Origin: Euborellia annulipes
Lineage: Eukaryota > Arthropoda > Insecta > Dermaptera > Anisolabididae
Direction: 5' to 3'
NCBI GenBank assembly: GCA_023213315.1
Contig: JAKCPI010005376.1
Location: 1 to 64,000, forward strand
Length of the DNA stretch: 64,000 nt
Position numbers and translations under genes: made by a program. Below the pieces are notes generated by a model. The model saw only the letters and a list, made by a program, of their open reading frames with translations. It did no database searches and was not told the origin of the DNA. Positions 35,093-45,429 of the stretch are shown piece by piece. Each line of letters opens with the position of its first letter. Position 1 is the stretch's first letter.

Positions 35093-35378
35093 ACTCCTCC
35101 TCCTGTGTTCATTTCTACCTAACGAGATATTCCTTATTTCTGGTCACACCAGGTTCCAGCCTCTTTTATGCTAGGGAGGATGTCCTAGCTTGAGGAAGGA
35201 CTCCCTCAACACCGACTCCTTTCGTAGAATGCATCACTGTGATAGGACGGGTGAAACATAAAGTTCCTCACCTCGTAGAGTTGCCTTGGGGCTATTGTGA
35301 TGAGATTCAATATCTGGCACTGGATTGGATCCAGTGCTTGCTTGAAGATTTTTTACATTAAATAAATATTTTTATTGC
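35093..35378 (-). mobile_element. SINE-1 partial copy
   Basis: Body only; a SINE-2 copy follows at once. A decayed head piece appears beyond the SINE-2 at 35680-35720 (GCCCAGGATTTGAACACGGA), so the SINE-2 probably inserted into this copy. Confidence 0.7.
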
Positions 35379-35380
35379 CC

Positions 35381-35640
35381 TCGGGCTTCGGGTAGTTGGT
35401 AGCGCGCCTGCCTTGCATACCAAGGGTCGTGGGTTCAGATCCCAGGCAGTTCGATGATTTTATTTAAGCCATTTGGATACCAAAATGGCTTAAATAAGAA
35501 TGCCTGGACCCACATATATATATTATTTAAATAACGGTTAATATATAAAGTCTTATATGGCTTAAGTTGCCGAAAAGACTGTGTGAATGTGTGTGTGAAT
35601 GTGAGTGTGATTGGAAAAAAGTGTGACTGTTTTTTATTAA
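35381..35640 (+). mobile_element. SINE-2 variant copy
   Basis: The head GCCCTCGGGCTTCGGGTAGT with B box GGGTTCAGATCCC differs in the first tRNA arm from the other copies (TAGTTGGTAGCGCGCCT). The body, AAAAGACTGTGTG and A/T tail are as usual. It inserted at the edge of a SINE-1 copy. Confidence 0.82.
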
Positions 35641-36439
35641 AAAAAATATATTTTTTTTTAATTTAAAAAATACCTCAGGCCCAGGATTTGAACACGGATC
35701 TTCTTTGTAAAAGCCGAAACCCTCATATTTTAATGAACTTATTGAGTGTAAGGACTATTTTCTAAGTTTTTTATTTTGAGATGTCGAAGTGAAGTAGTGT
35801 GCCGGCGATTAGTCACACCAAAATTTTTCCCGTTTAGTTAAAAGCCATTGGGCTAAAAATAGTTTAAAATTTTACATACATATATGAAATTTAAAATCCT
35901 ACAATATAAAAAGTTTTGCAACTTGGTTGCTTTGTTAATTTAAAATTCAGATTTTGACAGGCCATATTAATTCATGTTTATGCCCCCTCCCTCTTTTTGT
36001 CCTAGCAGTCTCTAATATTTGTACAAAAGATGATTAGTTATTAAGTTGAAGTTTATTATTAAATAATTGATAAAATCAATTTCAAAGTTGCTGATTAATT
36101 CACTCACCTCTTGTGTGTTCGATCACACAAATTAATCTCTCTCTCTCTCTGTGAGTTGTTTGTTTCCAAGTGTGTAAATATCATAAATGATTTATCAGAT
36201 TATATAATTTAACTGTTTAATCATGGATGGTACTAAGGGCAGACGTCTGGCATAAAGGAATAATAATATTGTTGTTAACTAAGAAGCTTTGCATCAAAGA
36301 AAATCAAATGGAGTGGATAGATAGAGAGATTAATCTGATGTGATTTAAACCACAGCTGATTTTTTGTGCCCTGTTATATTGATATTTAGTTTCCCATAGC
36401 ACCTTAGTTCCGAACTTGACCAATTGCTTTTCATAAGTA

Positions 36440-36600
36440 AATCTTTTTCAGCCCGTGACCCACAGAAGACACTAGCTTCTCCTGCCGGGGTCTCGGGTTC
36501 GCTTCCCGTCCCAAGCGAGAAAAATGTATTTCATTTTAATTGACTATAAACAATTTGAAATAAATAGGGATGACGTGTAGACGCCGAAAAAGACTTTAAA
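36440..36600 (+). mobile_element. SINE-3 copy (tRNA-derived)
   Basis: B box GGGTTCGCTTCCCGTCCC, then AAAAATGTATTTCA, a linker that includes TTTGAAATAAATAGGGATG, and the end GACGCCGAAAAAGACTTTAA. The second copy at 43902-44075 has the same order. Confidence 0.7.
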
Positions 36601-36619
36601 TAAAAAGAAAAAACCTTTT

Positions 36620-37245
36620 TAAGTTTTTTTTGAATTTCTCAAAATTGGCTCTAACGATTTTGATTAAAATTCATAAATCAGCAACTTTTTAGATACTCTT
36701 TAAAAAGTGTGTTTTTTCGTGAAAATTGTTTGAAATACACTTTACTGATGTATTTCAGATTTTTCAAATTCATTTTCCGGCTCTTCCTTCCATAGAGCCA
36801 ATGTTAAATCCCCATTTGGGGATTTGAATGTTAATTTAAAAAGTCAATTGAATCAACATTTCCATTGGCTCTGTGTATTAAATGTTGACTGCTTTAATTA
36901 AACTATATTTATTTTTCAAAATCTTAATTTTATATCGTATATTTTTTTATATACACAATGGAATCCTAAATAAATACAAAATTTCATAAGAATTGGAAAA
37001 CATTTTTTTGAATCGAAATTAACATGCAAATCCCCAAATGGTGATTTAACATTGGCTCTATGGGTATTTCAAACAAATTTCACAAAAAATCACACTTTTT
37101 AAAGAGTATCTAAAAAATAGCTGATTTATGTATTTTAATCAAAATCGTTAGAACCAATTTCGAGAAAAAAAAAAAAAAAACTGGAAAATTACACCAGTAA
37201 TGTACTAGTACTTTTTGGCTGATTTTGTTCAAAAGCTTCACTTAG
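36620..37245. repeat. Mirrored HR pieces around a foldback element
   Basis: The HR bodies at 36620-36765 (+) and 37075-37245 (-) face each other. Between them lies a 280-bp element (36792-37072) whose ends CCATAGAGCCAATGTTAAAT and its inverse pair over about 45 bp, each end holding the small palindrome CAAATCCCC/ATTTGG. Confidence 0.7.
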
Positions 37246-38099
37246 TTCTGAAACACCCTGTATAATTAACGTAATTGTCTCTTTCTCTCTCTAAATTGTT
37301 TATTTCTCCTTCTCTACATCTTAATTATTCATTAATCATCCAATTCCATATAATTTATCATTTGATTTGATTTTCATATAAATATAATATTAAGGTAGTA
37401 TTGTAATTAAATTTCATCTCTATCCTTAGTTTCTGAAAATTTATTACTTGGCCTGATTTCAGTGAATGATGAATAATATAAATCTCTTGCTAATATTCTC
37501 AACTCATCTCCTCTGAGTGAGTTTGTAATATGCGTTATAATTATTTACTTCTTTGTTTTAAAAGATTTGATCTAGGAAAACTGTGATTAAATTAAAACTA
37601 AAAACACTAGGTGTTATGTCTGCATTTTCGTATCTATGACGTCCGCAAGAGTGAATGCTTAACCAAGGGGTGGACAGCACGGGGAATAATTTCACAAGTT
37701 TTTCTGAACTAACATATTACCCCTGATGACTCCACTGCGCAAAGTCCTAATTAAGTAGCTTTAAAAAGAACAGATTTCATAACATGGAATGTGCACGAGG
37801 TGGTTAAGGCGTTGGATCAAAGTTCAAGTTCACATATATGGAGAAACATAAGGCTCGAATTCAAACTACTAGAGAATCATTTTTTTTTTTCCTAAGTGAA
37901 CCAAATTCATAGATGGCATTAAACTCATACAGGAATTCTAACGTGGAGCTGTCCAATCTTTATATATGTATAATCTGTGTGCTTAACATACTTTGCCTTG
38001 TGGCTCTTATTATTTACACCAAAAATAATTTGATCCCATAAATTTCTTCAAGAAGGGCGAAATTTCAAGTTTCTGCTATAATCCTGAGATCTGTTAAAG

Positions 38100-38760
38100 G
38101 ATTCGCCTTCTTTCTGTGTCCTTTTTTTGAAAAAGATACCTGTGATAAGCCTCATTACTTTCACTTAGGAGCCTTTCATCAAATTTTCTAACTATAACTT
38201 CAAGTTTACTACCATCTTCTCCAAAGCCAAATTTGAAAGTGTTAAAAGTTTTAATTCCAACTAAACCCAAACTTGATAAGAATATTGTACCTCAGCTGGT
38301 TGAGATTTCCATTGTATAATATCAGCATAAGCAGCAAAGAATTCAAGTTTCCAATTTTGCCATCTTTAAGCCACTTGAGGTGAATAAAAATTGAATTTTT
38401 GGGAGACGATATGTTAAAATTACTTTTATTTTCAGTTATATTTTTCACCGCTGCCACCATGTTAAATACATCTTGATATTGACCTATATTTATTAATTTC
38501 AAAATATCTAAATTAGGGTCCGACCGAAACAAGATCTTCAGCCAAAACCGAAACCAAATTTCGGCCTCAATCTTAGGAGCCGCCTTTCTCAAATTTTCTA
38601 ACTATAACTTCAAGTTTACTACCATCTTCTCCAAAGAAAGTGTTAAAAGTTAATTCCAGCTAAAACCAAACTTGATAAGAATATTGTACCTCCCTTTACT
38701 AATCAAGTTGCCATAGATTGTATTAAATTGTCCAATTCCAATCGAATTTGGAGTAAAAGG
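38100..38760 (-). pseudogene. Degraded gag-like retroelement relic with an internal direct repeat
   Basis: On the minus strand the relic opens at about 38750 with MAPTLPFTPNSIG. Two directly repeated stretches (38573-38700 and 38166-38300, about 85-90% alike by eye) can be read as FLSSLGLVGIKTFNTFKF, GEDGSKLEVIVRKFDERLL and YHRYLFQKKDT. This resembles the Gag of Gypsy-type LTR retrotransposons (pattern: NTF, KL-V-KF, then YxRYLF). Frames shift and stops interrupt. No protease, RT or LTR is visible nearby. The 113-codon open frame at 38251-38592 overlaps the relic and probably has no meaning of its own. Confidence 0.45.
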
Positions 38761-39001
38761 AAGAGTGGGAGCCATCTAGGAGTGAATCTGCAAAGCGATG
38801 CCCTCGACGTCACCAGTTGACCAGGCCCTCATTTGAACTTCAACTCACTTTTCTCATTAACCTTCGCCCAGACCCCCTTGGGTGTATATTAAAATCTGGA
38901 AACATCGTATAATTTAAAATATTATGTACTGATATACTTTTATGGTGATCTGATAAAGGTAAATAAAACACACACAAATTTCTCAGTATTGAGAATTTTT
39001 T

Positions 39002-39012
39002 TTTATTTTATT
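39002..39012 (-). terminator. Polyadenylation signals of gene A
   Basis: Two overlapping AATAAA hexamers on the minus strand, about 160 bp after the stop codon of gene A. Confidence 0.5.
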
Positions 39013-39173
39013 TAACGGAAAATTTGAAAAATGAAAAACATCCAGAGAACCAGATAAACGATGAGATTAAAGAGACAAGAATGATCAGGATGAGGAGAGA
39101 TCTGATGAGGAGTAGAAAAATAGAGAAGATGAGTCCAAGTCGAAGTCAGTCTATAAGAGAAGAAACAACCCGC

Positions 39174-39593
39174 TCAGTAGGCACCATGATGGGCATATTG
39201 GGAGAGGTCTTCATGTTGATCATGATGGGTGATATAGTGTTGAGGATGTGCGGCGTGGCCCTCGCGTCTCACAACGGCATTAAATCCGCTATGTTTGTCG
39301 GCGGTATAATCGACAATCCGTTTAGTGCCGTCAGCCTCAATCACGCTGTATGATCCTTTAACGACATCTCCATCTCGGGTTTCCCATTGGTCTTTGACGT
39401 CACCAGTGTGTGGATCGTGGACGCCATATTTAAAGGTGTATTTGGCCGGCGCGTGGTAATCAATGGAGGAATGCTCATCTTCATGGTGTTGATACTCAGG
39501 CTCGTGGTGATGATATTCGAGCGATTCGTGTTGGAACTCAGGGTAGGCTTGGGCAAGGGCTACCAAGGCCACCACTGCTACCAGAATCACGAT
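39174..39593 (-). CDS. Cuticular protein gene A, main coding exon (signal peptide, His-rich arm, RR-2 domain)
   Basis: Exon of 139 codons plus TGA after acceptor gtttgtttatag. It begins [16 protein letters not shown] (signal peptide core), then [18 protein letters not shown] (His/Glu-rich arm), then [17 protein letters not shown] and the full RR-2 domain: [54 protein letters not shown]. The tail is His-rich. With the first exon at 45051-45065 (MNPAQ) the preprotein is 144 residues. The RR-2 domain is the closest of the four to the family consensus. Unlike genes B, C and D there is no intron before the RR-2 domain: linker and domain are fused in one exon. A GTG start inside this exon is not needed once the upstream exon is used. 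Confidence 0.94.
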   Translation of the reverse strand: MVILVAVVALVALAQAYPEFQHESLEYHHHEPEYQHHEDEHSSIDYHAPAKYTFKYGVHDPHTGDVKDQWETRDGDVVKGSYSVIEADGTKRIVDYTADKHSGFNAVVRREGHAAHPQHYITHHDQHEDLSQYAHHGAY

Positions 39594-39744
39594 CTATAAA
39601 CAAACAAACAATTTTTTGTCGATTATTCTCATTATTTGAAATACCTATCCGGATCCGCATTTATTTAACCGAGGGTGTGTACGAAGACACATACCTCAAA
39701 ACCAACAGGCCATATACTGGCACCCAGTGAAGTTATATTATTTA

Positions 39745-39950
39745 TTAAGAATGTGTTTTTTTGCTTTTGGAGTTTAAATTAGGTATTATTTGGGGAATTT
39801 TTAATTATAGACCACATTTTACATTAATTATTTATTAACAATATAAATACTGTATAGCATTTCGACTGCTTATTTTGCAACCGTTATCAAGTACTGTTCA
39901 CTTGCTCCGACTCAAGTAAACTAACCGTCACGATCGTTACATGCCTTTTT
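39745..39950 (-). repeat. Repeat V, copy 3, inside a SINE-1
   Basis: Minus-strand copy from AATGTGGTCTATAATTAAAA to GGAGCAAGTGAACAGTAC. It replaces the SINE block CCTATCTCTAAC, so it inserted into the SINE-1 at 39655-40625. Confidence 0.7.
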
Positions 39951-40285
39951 CCTCCTGCGTTTGTTTTTAGCTAACGAGCTAATCCTTATTTCTGGTTACT
40001 TTTGTCCAACCTCTTCTATTCTGGAGGATTCTAGGACATTCTATTCTAGGATATTCTAGGACATGGAGGATGTCCTAGTTTGAGGAGGAACTCCCTCAGC
40101 ACCGACTCCTTTCGAAGAATGCATCACTGAGAGGGAATCTTTCTTTACGTCCCTTCCACAGGACGGGATGTCACAGCAACTCCCTCTCCTCGTAGAGTTG
40201 CCAGGGGGCTATTGTGGTGAGATCCAATATTCCAATCCAGTGCTTTCTTTAGGATTTGTTTACATTAACATAAATAAATATTTTT

Positions 40286-40520
40286 AGGATTAGGAAGATG
40301 TAGGCAGCCAGCAAGTAATAAACAAAACTCTATTTGATTATCGTCAACCTTTCGGAATCACATCGATCCGATCTTCAGGACGATAAACTGTTATCGTCTT
40401 GTAGATGGGATATATGTAATTCCCAAACGTTGACGATAATCAAATAGATTTTTTATCACTTGCTGGCTGCCTACATCTTCCTAATCCTAAAAATTACCAC
40501 TCAGCCATCGAATTTCTTCT
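40286..40520. mobile_element. 235-bp palindromic hammerhead element with 13-bp target duplication
   Basis: AATAAATATTTTT occurs on both sides (40273-40285 and 40521-40533). The arms mirror each other from AGGATTAGGAAGATGTAGGC to its inverse, with a hammerhead motif in each arm; the right arm is decayed (TTGTAGA and CAAA cores). It lies inside a SINE-1 copy, which proves it is a mobile insertion. Confidence 0.8.
40338..40386 (-). ncRNA. Hammerhead ribozyme motif (best copy)
   Basis: The minus strand gives TTATCGTC (stem I, 5' side), CTGAAGA (core), GGATC/GATTCC hairpin (stem II), GAAA (core), GG then TT, and GACGATAA (stem I, 3' side). The eight stem I bases pair perfectly. The mirror copy to the right has CG where this one has GG, the expected 2-nt self-complementary stem III. 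Type I layout with a minimal stem III, as known from Penelope-like elements. Activity is not shown by sequence alone. Confidence 0.72.
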
Positions 40521-40625
40521 AATAAATATTTTTATTTATTGAAAAAATCCCGCACGCCCAGAATTTGAAAAGGGATCTTCTTTGAAGAAGCCGACACCCT
40601 AGCCCGCTACACCAGCAAACCCCAT

Positions 40626-41880
40626 TTTATTTAATTTATTTGTAATATCATTTAAAGACAAAAAAGATTATAAAATCCCATAATATATTTAATGTGAATA
40701 TTTTTTATAAATTAATTTTTTGTTATTAACATTTTTAAAATAAATAAATATAAATAATATAAAGAATAAAAAATAAATAAATTTAAATTTAAACTTTAAT
40801 AAACTAAATTAAATTGAAATTTAAATAATTTTAAATTGAAATTAAAAAAATAAATAAATAAAATAAGATATTTAGTTATAATTGAAATTTAATAATTCGA
40901 TTATTACATCCTATTATAATAATTTATTATTATAATAAAGAATATTGAAAAAATTTAAAAATAAATTAAAATCACTAGGTTATAAGTTTCAAAGATGTGG
41001 TATTAAAAATTAATATATTTTTTTTTAACACTGAATATACAATTCAACACTCAATCAGACATGATTATACAATTAAAAGAATTTATATCAAAACTGATGA
41101 AATATAAGTATCGAAATGCACAGTAATTAAATCATTGAAACTTATACCTAATGGTTTCCATTTACATCCTAAGTTTAAATTTAAAGAATAAATAATTTTT
41201 TTTCAACTTTTAATATTAACTAGTTGCAGGGCCTGCTTTTAATTTCAATGCTAATTTAGACAAGCTCTAATTGACTTATCCTTTTTACTTTGCATAACTT
41301 CCCCCGCCTCCTCCTCCAGCCACCCACGCACACCTTTAATTATTCATGTTTACTCAACTATCACATGAATTTCACAATACTTTCTTAAATTTTTATTAAA
41401 AATATTTTATTATCAAAAATGTTTTTAGGTCACCACCATGTTAAAAAAAAAAAAAAAAATACGGATTCGACAAGATTTATTGACTCCATCTCTTTTCCCC
41501 CTCCCCTTTCCCCGAAGGAATTGAGTCGCCCACTAACAAAAGGGGTAAACAAGATTTGATGACTGTTTCTCCCTCTTTCTGACGACATATTGTCTCATCC
41601 TAAGGGAATAGACCAGAAAATCATAAAACAAAAAACAAAAAAAAAAAATATGTTTCGACTTTGATTGCTTGTCTTTTATATAAATAAATAACTCTCTTTT
41701 CTCTTTTAACGAAAAATAGAGGGGGGAGGGATTATTTAAAAACAGATGGAGAGATGAAAGAATTACGTTCGTGTCACGCTAATCTCATCTTAAACGGTTA
41801 TCAGAATGAATGAAAATTTATTTAATTATCTATCTTGAAAAGGAATTTTTTATTTTTGATAATGGTGTGATTGAGTATGT
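40626..41880. other. Very AT-rich intron DNA, no gene seen
   Basis: Part of gene A intron 1. Runs of AAATTTAAAT-type DNA at 40640-40960, then mixed sequence with poly-A at 41442 and 41638. Confidence 0.55.
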
Positions 41881-41884
41881 TTCA

Positions 41885-42590
41885 ATAAAAACACACAACG
41901 TTTCGGTCATCATCAAGTGACAGTGCTACAAATAGAGTTTTTAATCTTAAAAAAAAAAAAAAAAATTGATTATTATTTAGTATCATAGGAATGTGAATTT
42001 TTTTTTTTTTTTTTGTCAAAATTATATTTTGTAAATAACTTACAAGCCTTAGTCTAAATATGGATGTTATATAAAAGGTGTAAGTAATAAATAATAACAA
42101 ATAATAGTTTCTTTTTTTTTTAATATTCAAAATTCTATTGTAGCCCTCTTGCCTGATGATGACCGAAACGTTGAGTTTTTTTATTGGTAAATGGACAGCA
42201 GGTTGCTGCCTTCTGTATTGAATTTGTTGACTAAGACGTTGCAGTTTGATTGATTGCAACCCGTTGTCTCTTTAGCAATAAAAACTCACCACGTTTTCGG
42301 TCTCGTTAGGCAACAGGACTACAATAGAATTTTTAATTAAAAAAAAATTCACTATTACATTATTGGTTATTATTTATTACTTAGAGCTATTATAAGAATT
42401 TTAATTATTCAAAACTCTATTGAAGCCTTGTCAACTGATGATGATCGAAACGTTGTTTTTTTGTTTTTTTTATTGGTAAAGAATCAGCTTCTGCCCTAAT
42501 CGACAAATTCAAGCACACACGACAGAAAGTCAGCTTTACCAATAAAAACAAGAAAACAACGTTTCGGTCATCATCAGGTGACAGGGCTAC
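41885..42590. repeat. Cluster of five alternating hammerhead-like repeats
   Basis: Units at 41893-41921 (-), 42149-42175 (+), 42286-42318 (-, decayed), 42430-42456 (+) and 42555-42583 (-) share TTTTTATTGG, GAAACGTT and CTGATGATGA, and continue into CTATTGTAGC or similar. Stem II is reduced to TGACC or TGATC, too short for a normal hairpin. Orientation alternates strictly. The longest chance open frame here is not a gene. Confidence 0.7.
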
Positions 42591-43762
42591 AATAGAGTTT
42601 TAAATATTTAAAATTGTAAAAATATTCTCCGGCTACAAAAGTAAATTTTTTCATGAATTTAAAATTTTTTTTGGATGATTTTTAATAAATTTATCGTAAT
42701 TTCAGAGTCAAAAATCGTGTATTATTAAAACAATACATATAATCTTGTATTTTTTGATTAATTAAATCACAAGATCCGAACGGTTATAAGTTTAAATATA
42801 TTACTTTCAATCACCATTAAATTTCAATAAACTTAATATTACTTTTAATTGAGTTATAAATTATTTTAAAATTAATGTAATTTTAATATTACAAGACACG
42901 AGCTATAAATAATTACTACTGACAATATTATTTTAATTACAAAATCCCATAACAATAAAGACCGTAGTGATCAATTGAAATAAATAGAGACCTTCCTAAA
43001 TGGCCTCCGATGCCGAAAAAGAAGTGTTTCTCAAAAAATGAGGCCTTGAGGGAAGAGAGCAAATTTTATATAAAGAGCAGGGGGCTATCATTCCAATTTA
43101 GACTGATGAGTGTATACTAATTAAAAACTTTAATAGGCTATAATTTGCAGCTCTACTTGATTATTTAATCACAGAATAATGGGCGGTAATTAATAAAGAT
43201 TTCACTGCTTTTTTATTTATATATACTACGCTCTAAGGATATTCAAGAATTTCATATAAAATTTGTTACATAATTCATAAAGAAATTTTAATAATTAAAA
43301 ACAGAGCCGGGGGGGGGGTAATGATTTAATGATGATAAATATCGAGATATAAAATAATAGAGAAATAACGTCAGAGCGAACAATAATTTTTTTTTCTGCA
43401 TCCGAGGCTATATATATAAATATTTAATTATAAAATATATTTATTTATTTATATCAAAGATTTTTTGACTGGTGGTTCGAATCCAGTCAGATTTATAATT
43501 TTCCAGTCAGATTTATAATTTATTAATTATATTTTAAATATTTTTTTCGATTAATTTTAATTTAATTTAAAAATATTTTATTCATCACTATTAATTTACA
43601 TTTTTAATTTAATTTATTAAAATTTAATATTTATATTATTAATTAAAGAAAAATAATTGTGAGATTTAATTGCTTTAATTTCTAATTGCAATTTATATCA
43701 TAGACTTTGAAACTACTTAATGAAAATTTATGGGCTTTTTTTTTTTAATATAGGCTATAGTC

Positions 43763-43772
43763 GGGGGGGGAT

Positions 43773-43825
<53 letters not shown>

Positions 43826-43881
43826 AAAAAAAAAAAATAAAAAAAAAAAAAAAAAAAAAATTTAAGAAAGGGGGGGGGGGG
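43763..43881 (+). repeat. 50-base G tract followed by poly-A
   Basis: 43775-43824 is an unbroken run of 50 G, then about 36 bases of A with one T, then a second G run (43870-43881). It may be real or an assembly artefact. The poly-Gly and poly-Pro frames are meaningless. Confidence 0.85.
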
Positions 43882-43901
43882 ATAAACCCCCAGGCTATAG
43901 T

Positions 43902-44075
43902 AAATTCCCTTGGTAGAGTGGTAGAGTTTCTGCTTTTTGTGCTAGGGGTCAAAGATTCGCGTCCCGTTTCATGCGAAAAAAATGTATTTCAATGATATTG
44001 GCTACCAGTCCAATTGAGACGGGGTTTAAATGGCCTTCGATGCCGAAAAAGTCCTTAAATAAAATTTTAAAAAAA
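43902..44075 (+). mobile_element. SINE-3 copy (tRNA-derived)
   Basis: A-box-like TTGGTAGAGTGGTAGAG, then a decayed B box (AAGATTCGCGTCCC), AAAAATGTATTTCA, TTGAGACGGGGTTTAAATGG and CGATGCCGAAAAAGTCC. Tail-only pieces of this family lie at 18412-18490, 42958-43030, 46000-46045 and 49720-49795, and a B-box piece at 13020-13075. Confidence 0.72.
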
Positions 44076-45050
44076 TAGTTCACGCTAAAAATTGTGTTAA
44101 TTTTATATTCATTTGTCAAAAATGTCTCATAAACCGTATATTTTGAATATCCCCTTTTTAAGGTAAATAAGCACGGAATCTAATGGCATCAAGAGCCTAA
44201 AAAAATAACTTTTAAGTTCGAACAGTCGACACAAAACTCTCTGTCTGAGACGAAATGTCTTGTCTTGTCGTGTCCCTTTGTGTGGCGTGTCTGAGACAGT
44301 GTTATGTGATATCTTGTCTTATCTTTATTTGTATCAATCATGGTTCGAGACCCAACAGATTAATTTATAAATTATATTATACTTGAATAAATATTTTTTT
44401 TTTAGATTAATTTATTAAAATTCAATGTTTATATCAGTAAGTATAGAATAATAATTGTGAGATTTAATTGCTTTAATTTTAATTTGAATTTATATCATCT
44501 ACTCTGAAACTACTTGATGAAATTTTATGGAATTTTTTTTTTAGTGTTTAGTAAATTCCCTTTCGTTAGACGGTAAAATTTCGTTTATTCAAATTTAATG
44601 TTATTGATTAATTAAGAAAAAAAATTAGAGCGCATTTTAATGTCTGCGACGATGATTTGTAACGTCTTGTCTTGTCTTTATATCAAAGAATTTTTTGAAT
44701 AATTAATAATTAATCTATAAACTTTTAAAATTGTAGTGAAATTGAGTTATGTAAATATTAATTATGTTTTAAATAAATATTTTTTTTTTAGATTAATTTA
44801 TTAAAATTTAATATTTATATCATTAATTATAGAATAATAATTGAGATTTAATTGTTTGAATTTCTAATTGGAATTTATATCATGAACTCTGAAACTACTT
44901 AATGAAATTTTATGGGTTTTTTTTAATTCTTTTAATTTTTGTTCATTTTCAGTTTGTTGCCAAATATATATTTAAATAGGGAATTCTATCCTCTTTTTTC
45001 GGGGATTTCTTTTGAAGTGAGTGAGTGTGGATGAGAGTGAGTTAATTTAC

Positions 45051-45065
45051 CTGAGCGGGGTTCAT
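45051..45065 (-). CDS. Cuticular protein gene A, first coding exon (M-N-P-A-Q)
   Basis: Five codons, ATG AAC CCC GCT CAG, followed by donor gtaaat on the minus strand. Phase 0 joins it to IVILVAVV of the exon at 39174-39593 and completes a textbook signal peptide. The 5' UTR is about 48 nt. The intron is 5.4 kb and full of repeats, so the pairing of the two exons is inferred from phase, strand and the lack of any closer candidate. Confidence 0.78.
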
Positions 45066-45112
45066 GATGAGCTCTGTAAAGAGGTGCGTCTGTGTCGATC
45101 TCTCCTCGAAAC

Positions 45113-45147
45113 TGATAGCCAAGTGAAGACTCCCCAGGCTTTTTATA
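45113..45147 (-). promoter_or_regulatory. Core promoter of cuticular gene A
   Basis: TATAAAAA starts at 45147 on the minus strand, and an initiator TCAGT has its A at 45113, 34 bp downstream. ATG follows 48 bp later. Arthropod initiators commonly match TCAGT. Confidence 0.75.
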
Positions 45148-45429
45148 CCTACCGGAATTCTACCAAAAAGAACGGTCAGTCCAAGTGTGTAAGATCATCA
45201 CGCACACATACACTTCGTTCCAGTGGATTATTTTACATTTATTAAATTAAAAAAATAGTTTCACTTGAAAAATGTTTCAGTTTAACGGCGATTTAATTAA
45301 GAAATGTGTGTTTAGAGATTCCTTTTATTTTCATTTGCTAATTAGAATAATTGATAATTAAATTAAATACGTAATATCAGATATTGCCAAGAATCTGATG
45401 AGAGAGAGATACAAACAACTAAAGCTTTA

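Larger units (their letters stand above)
39655..40625 (-). mobile_element. SINE-1 copy carrying two later insertions
   Basis: The end block at 39663-39735, the body at 39951-40285 and the head at 40521-40620 together make one minus-strand SINE-1. It is interrupted at about 39737-39950 by the hammerhead-variant repeat and at 40286-40520 by a palindromic hammerhead element with a 13-bp target duplication. It lies in the gene A intron, just upstream of the main exon. Confidence 0.85.
43453..44935 (+). repeat. Three local copies of an AT-rich repeat
   Basis: Blocks at 43453-43745, about 44335-44545 and 44684-44930 share TATATCAAAGAATTTTTTGA, TTTAAATAATATTTTTTTT, GAGATTTAATTGCTTTAATT, TTTATATCATAGACTTTGAA and CTACTTAATGAAATTTTATG. 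A relative is at 26120-26245. This lies in the gene A intron. Confidence 0.65.

Noticed and set aside
38251..38592. 113-codon open frame as an intact gene
   Set aside because: It reads through a gag-like relic in a frame different from the recognisable pieces; no domain of its own.
43720..43995. Open frames reading poly-Gly or poly-Pro
   Set aside because: They only translate the 50-base G tract; no start context, no domain.
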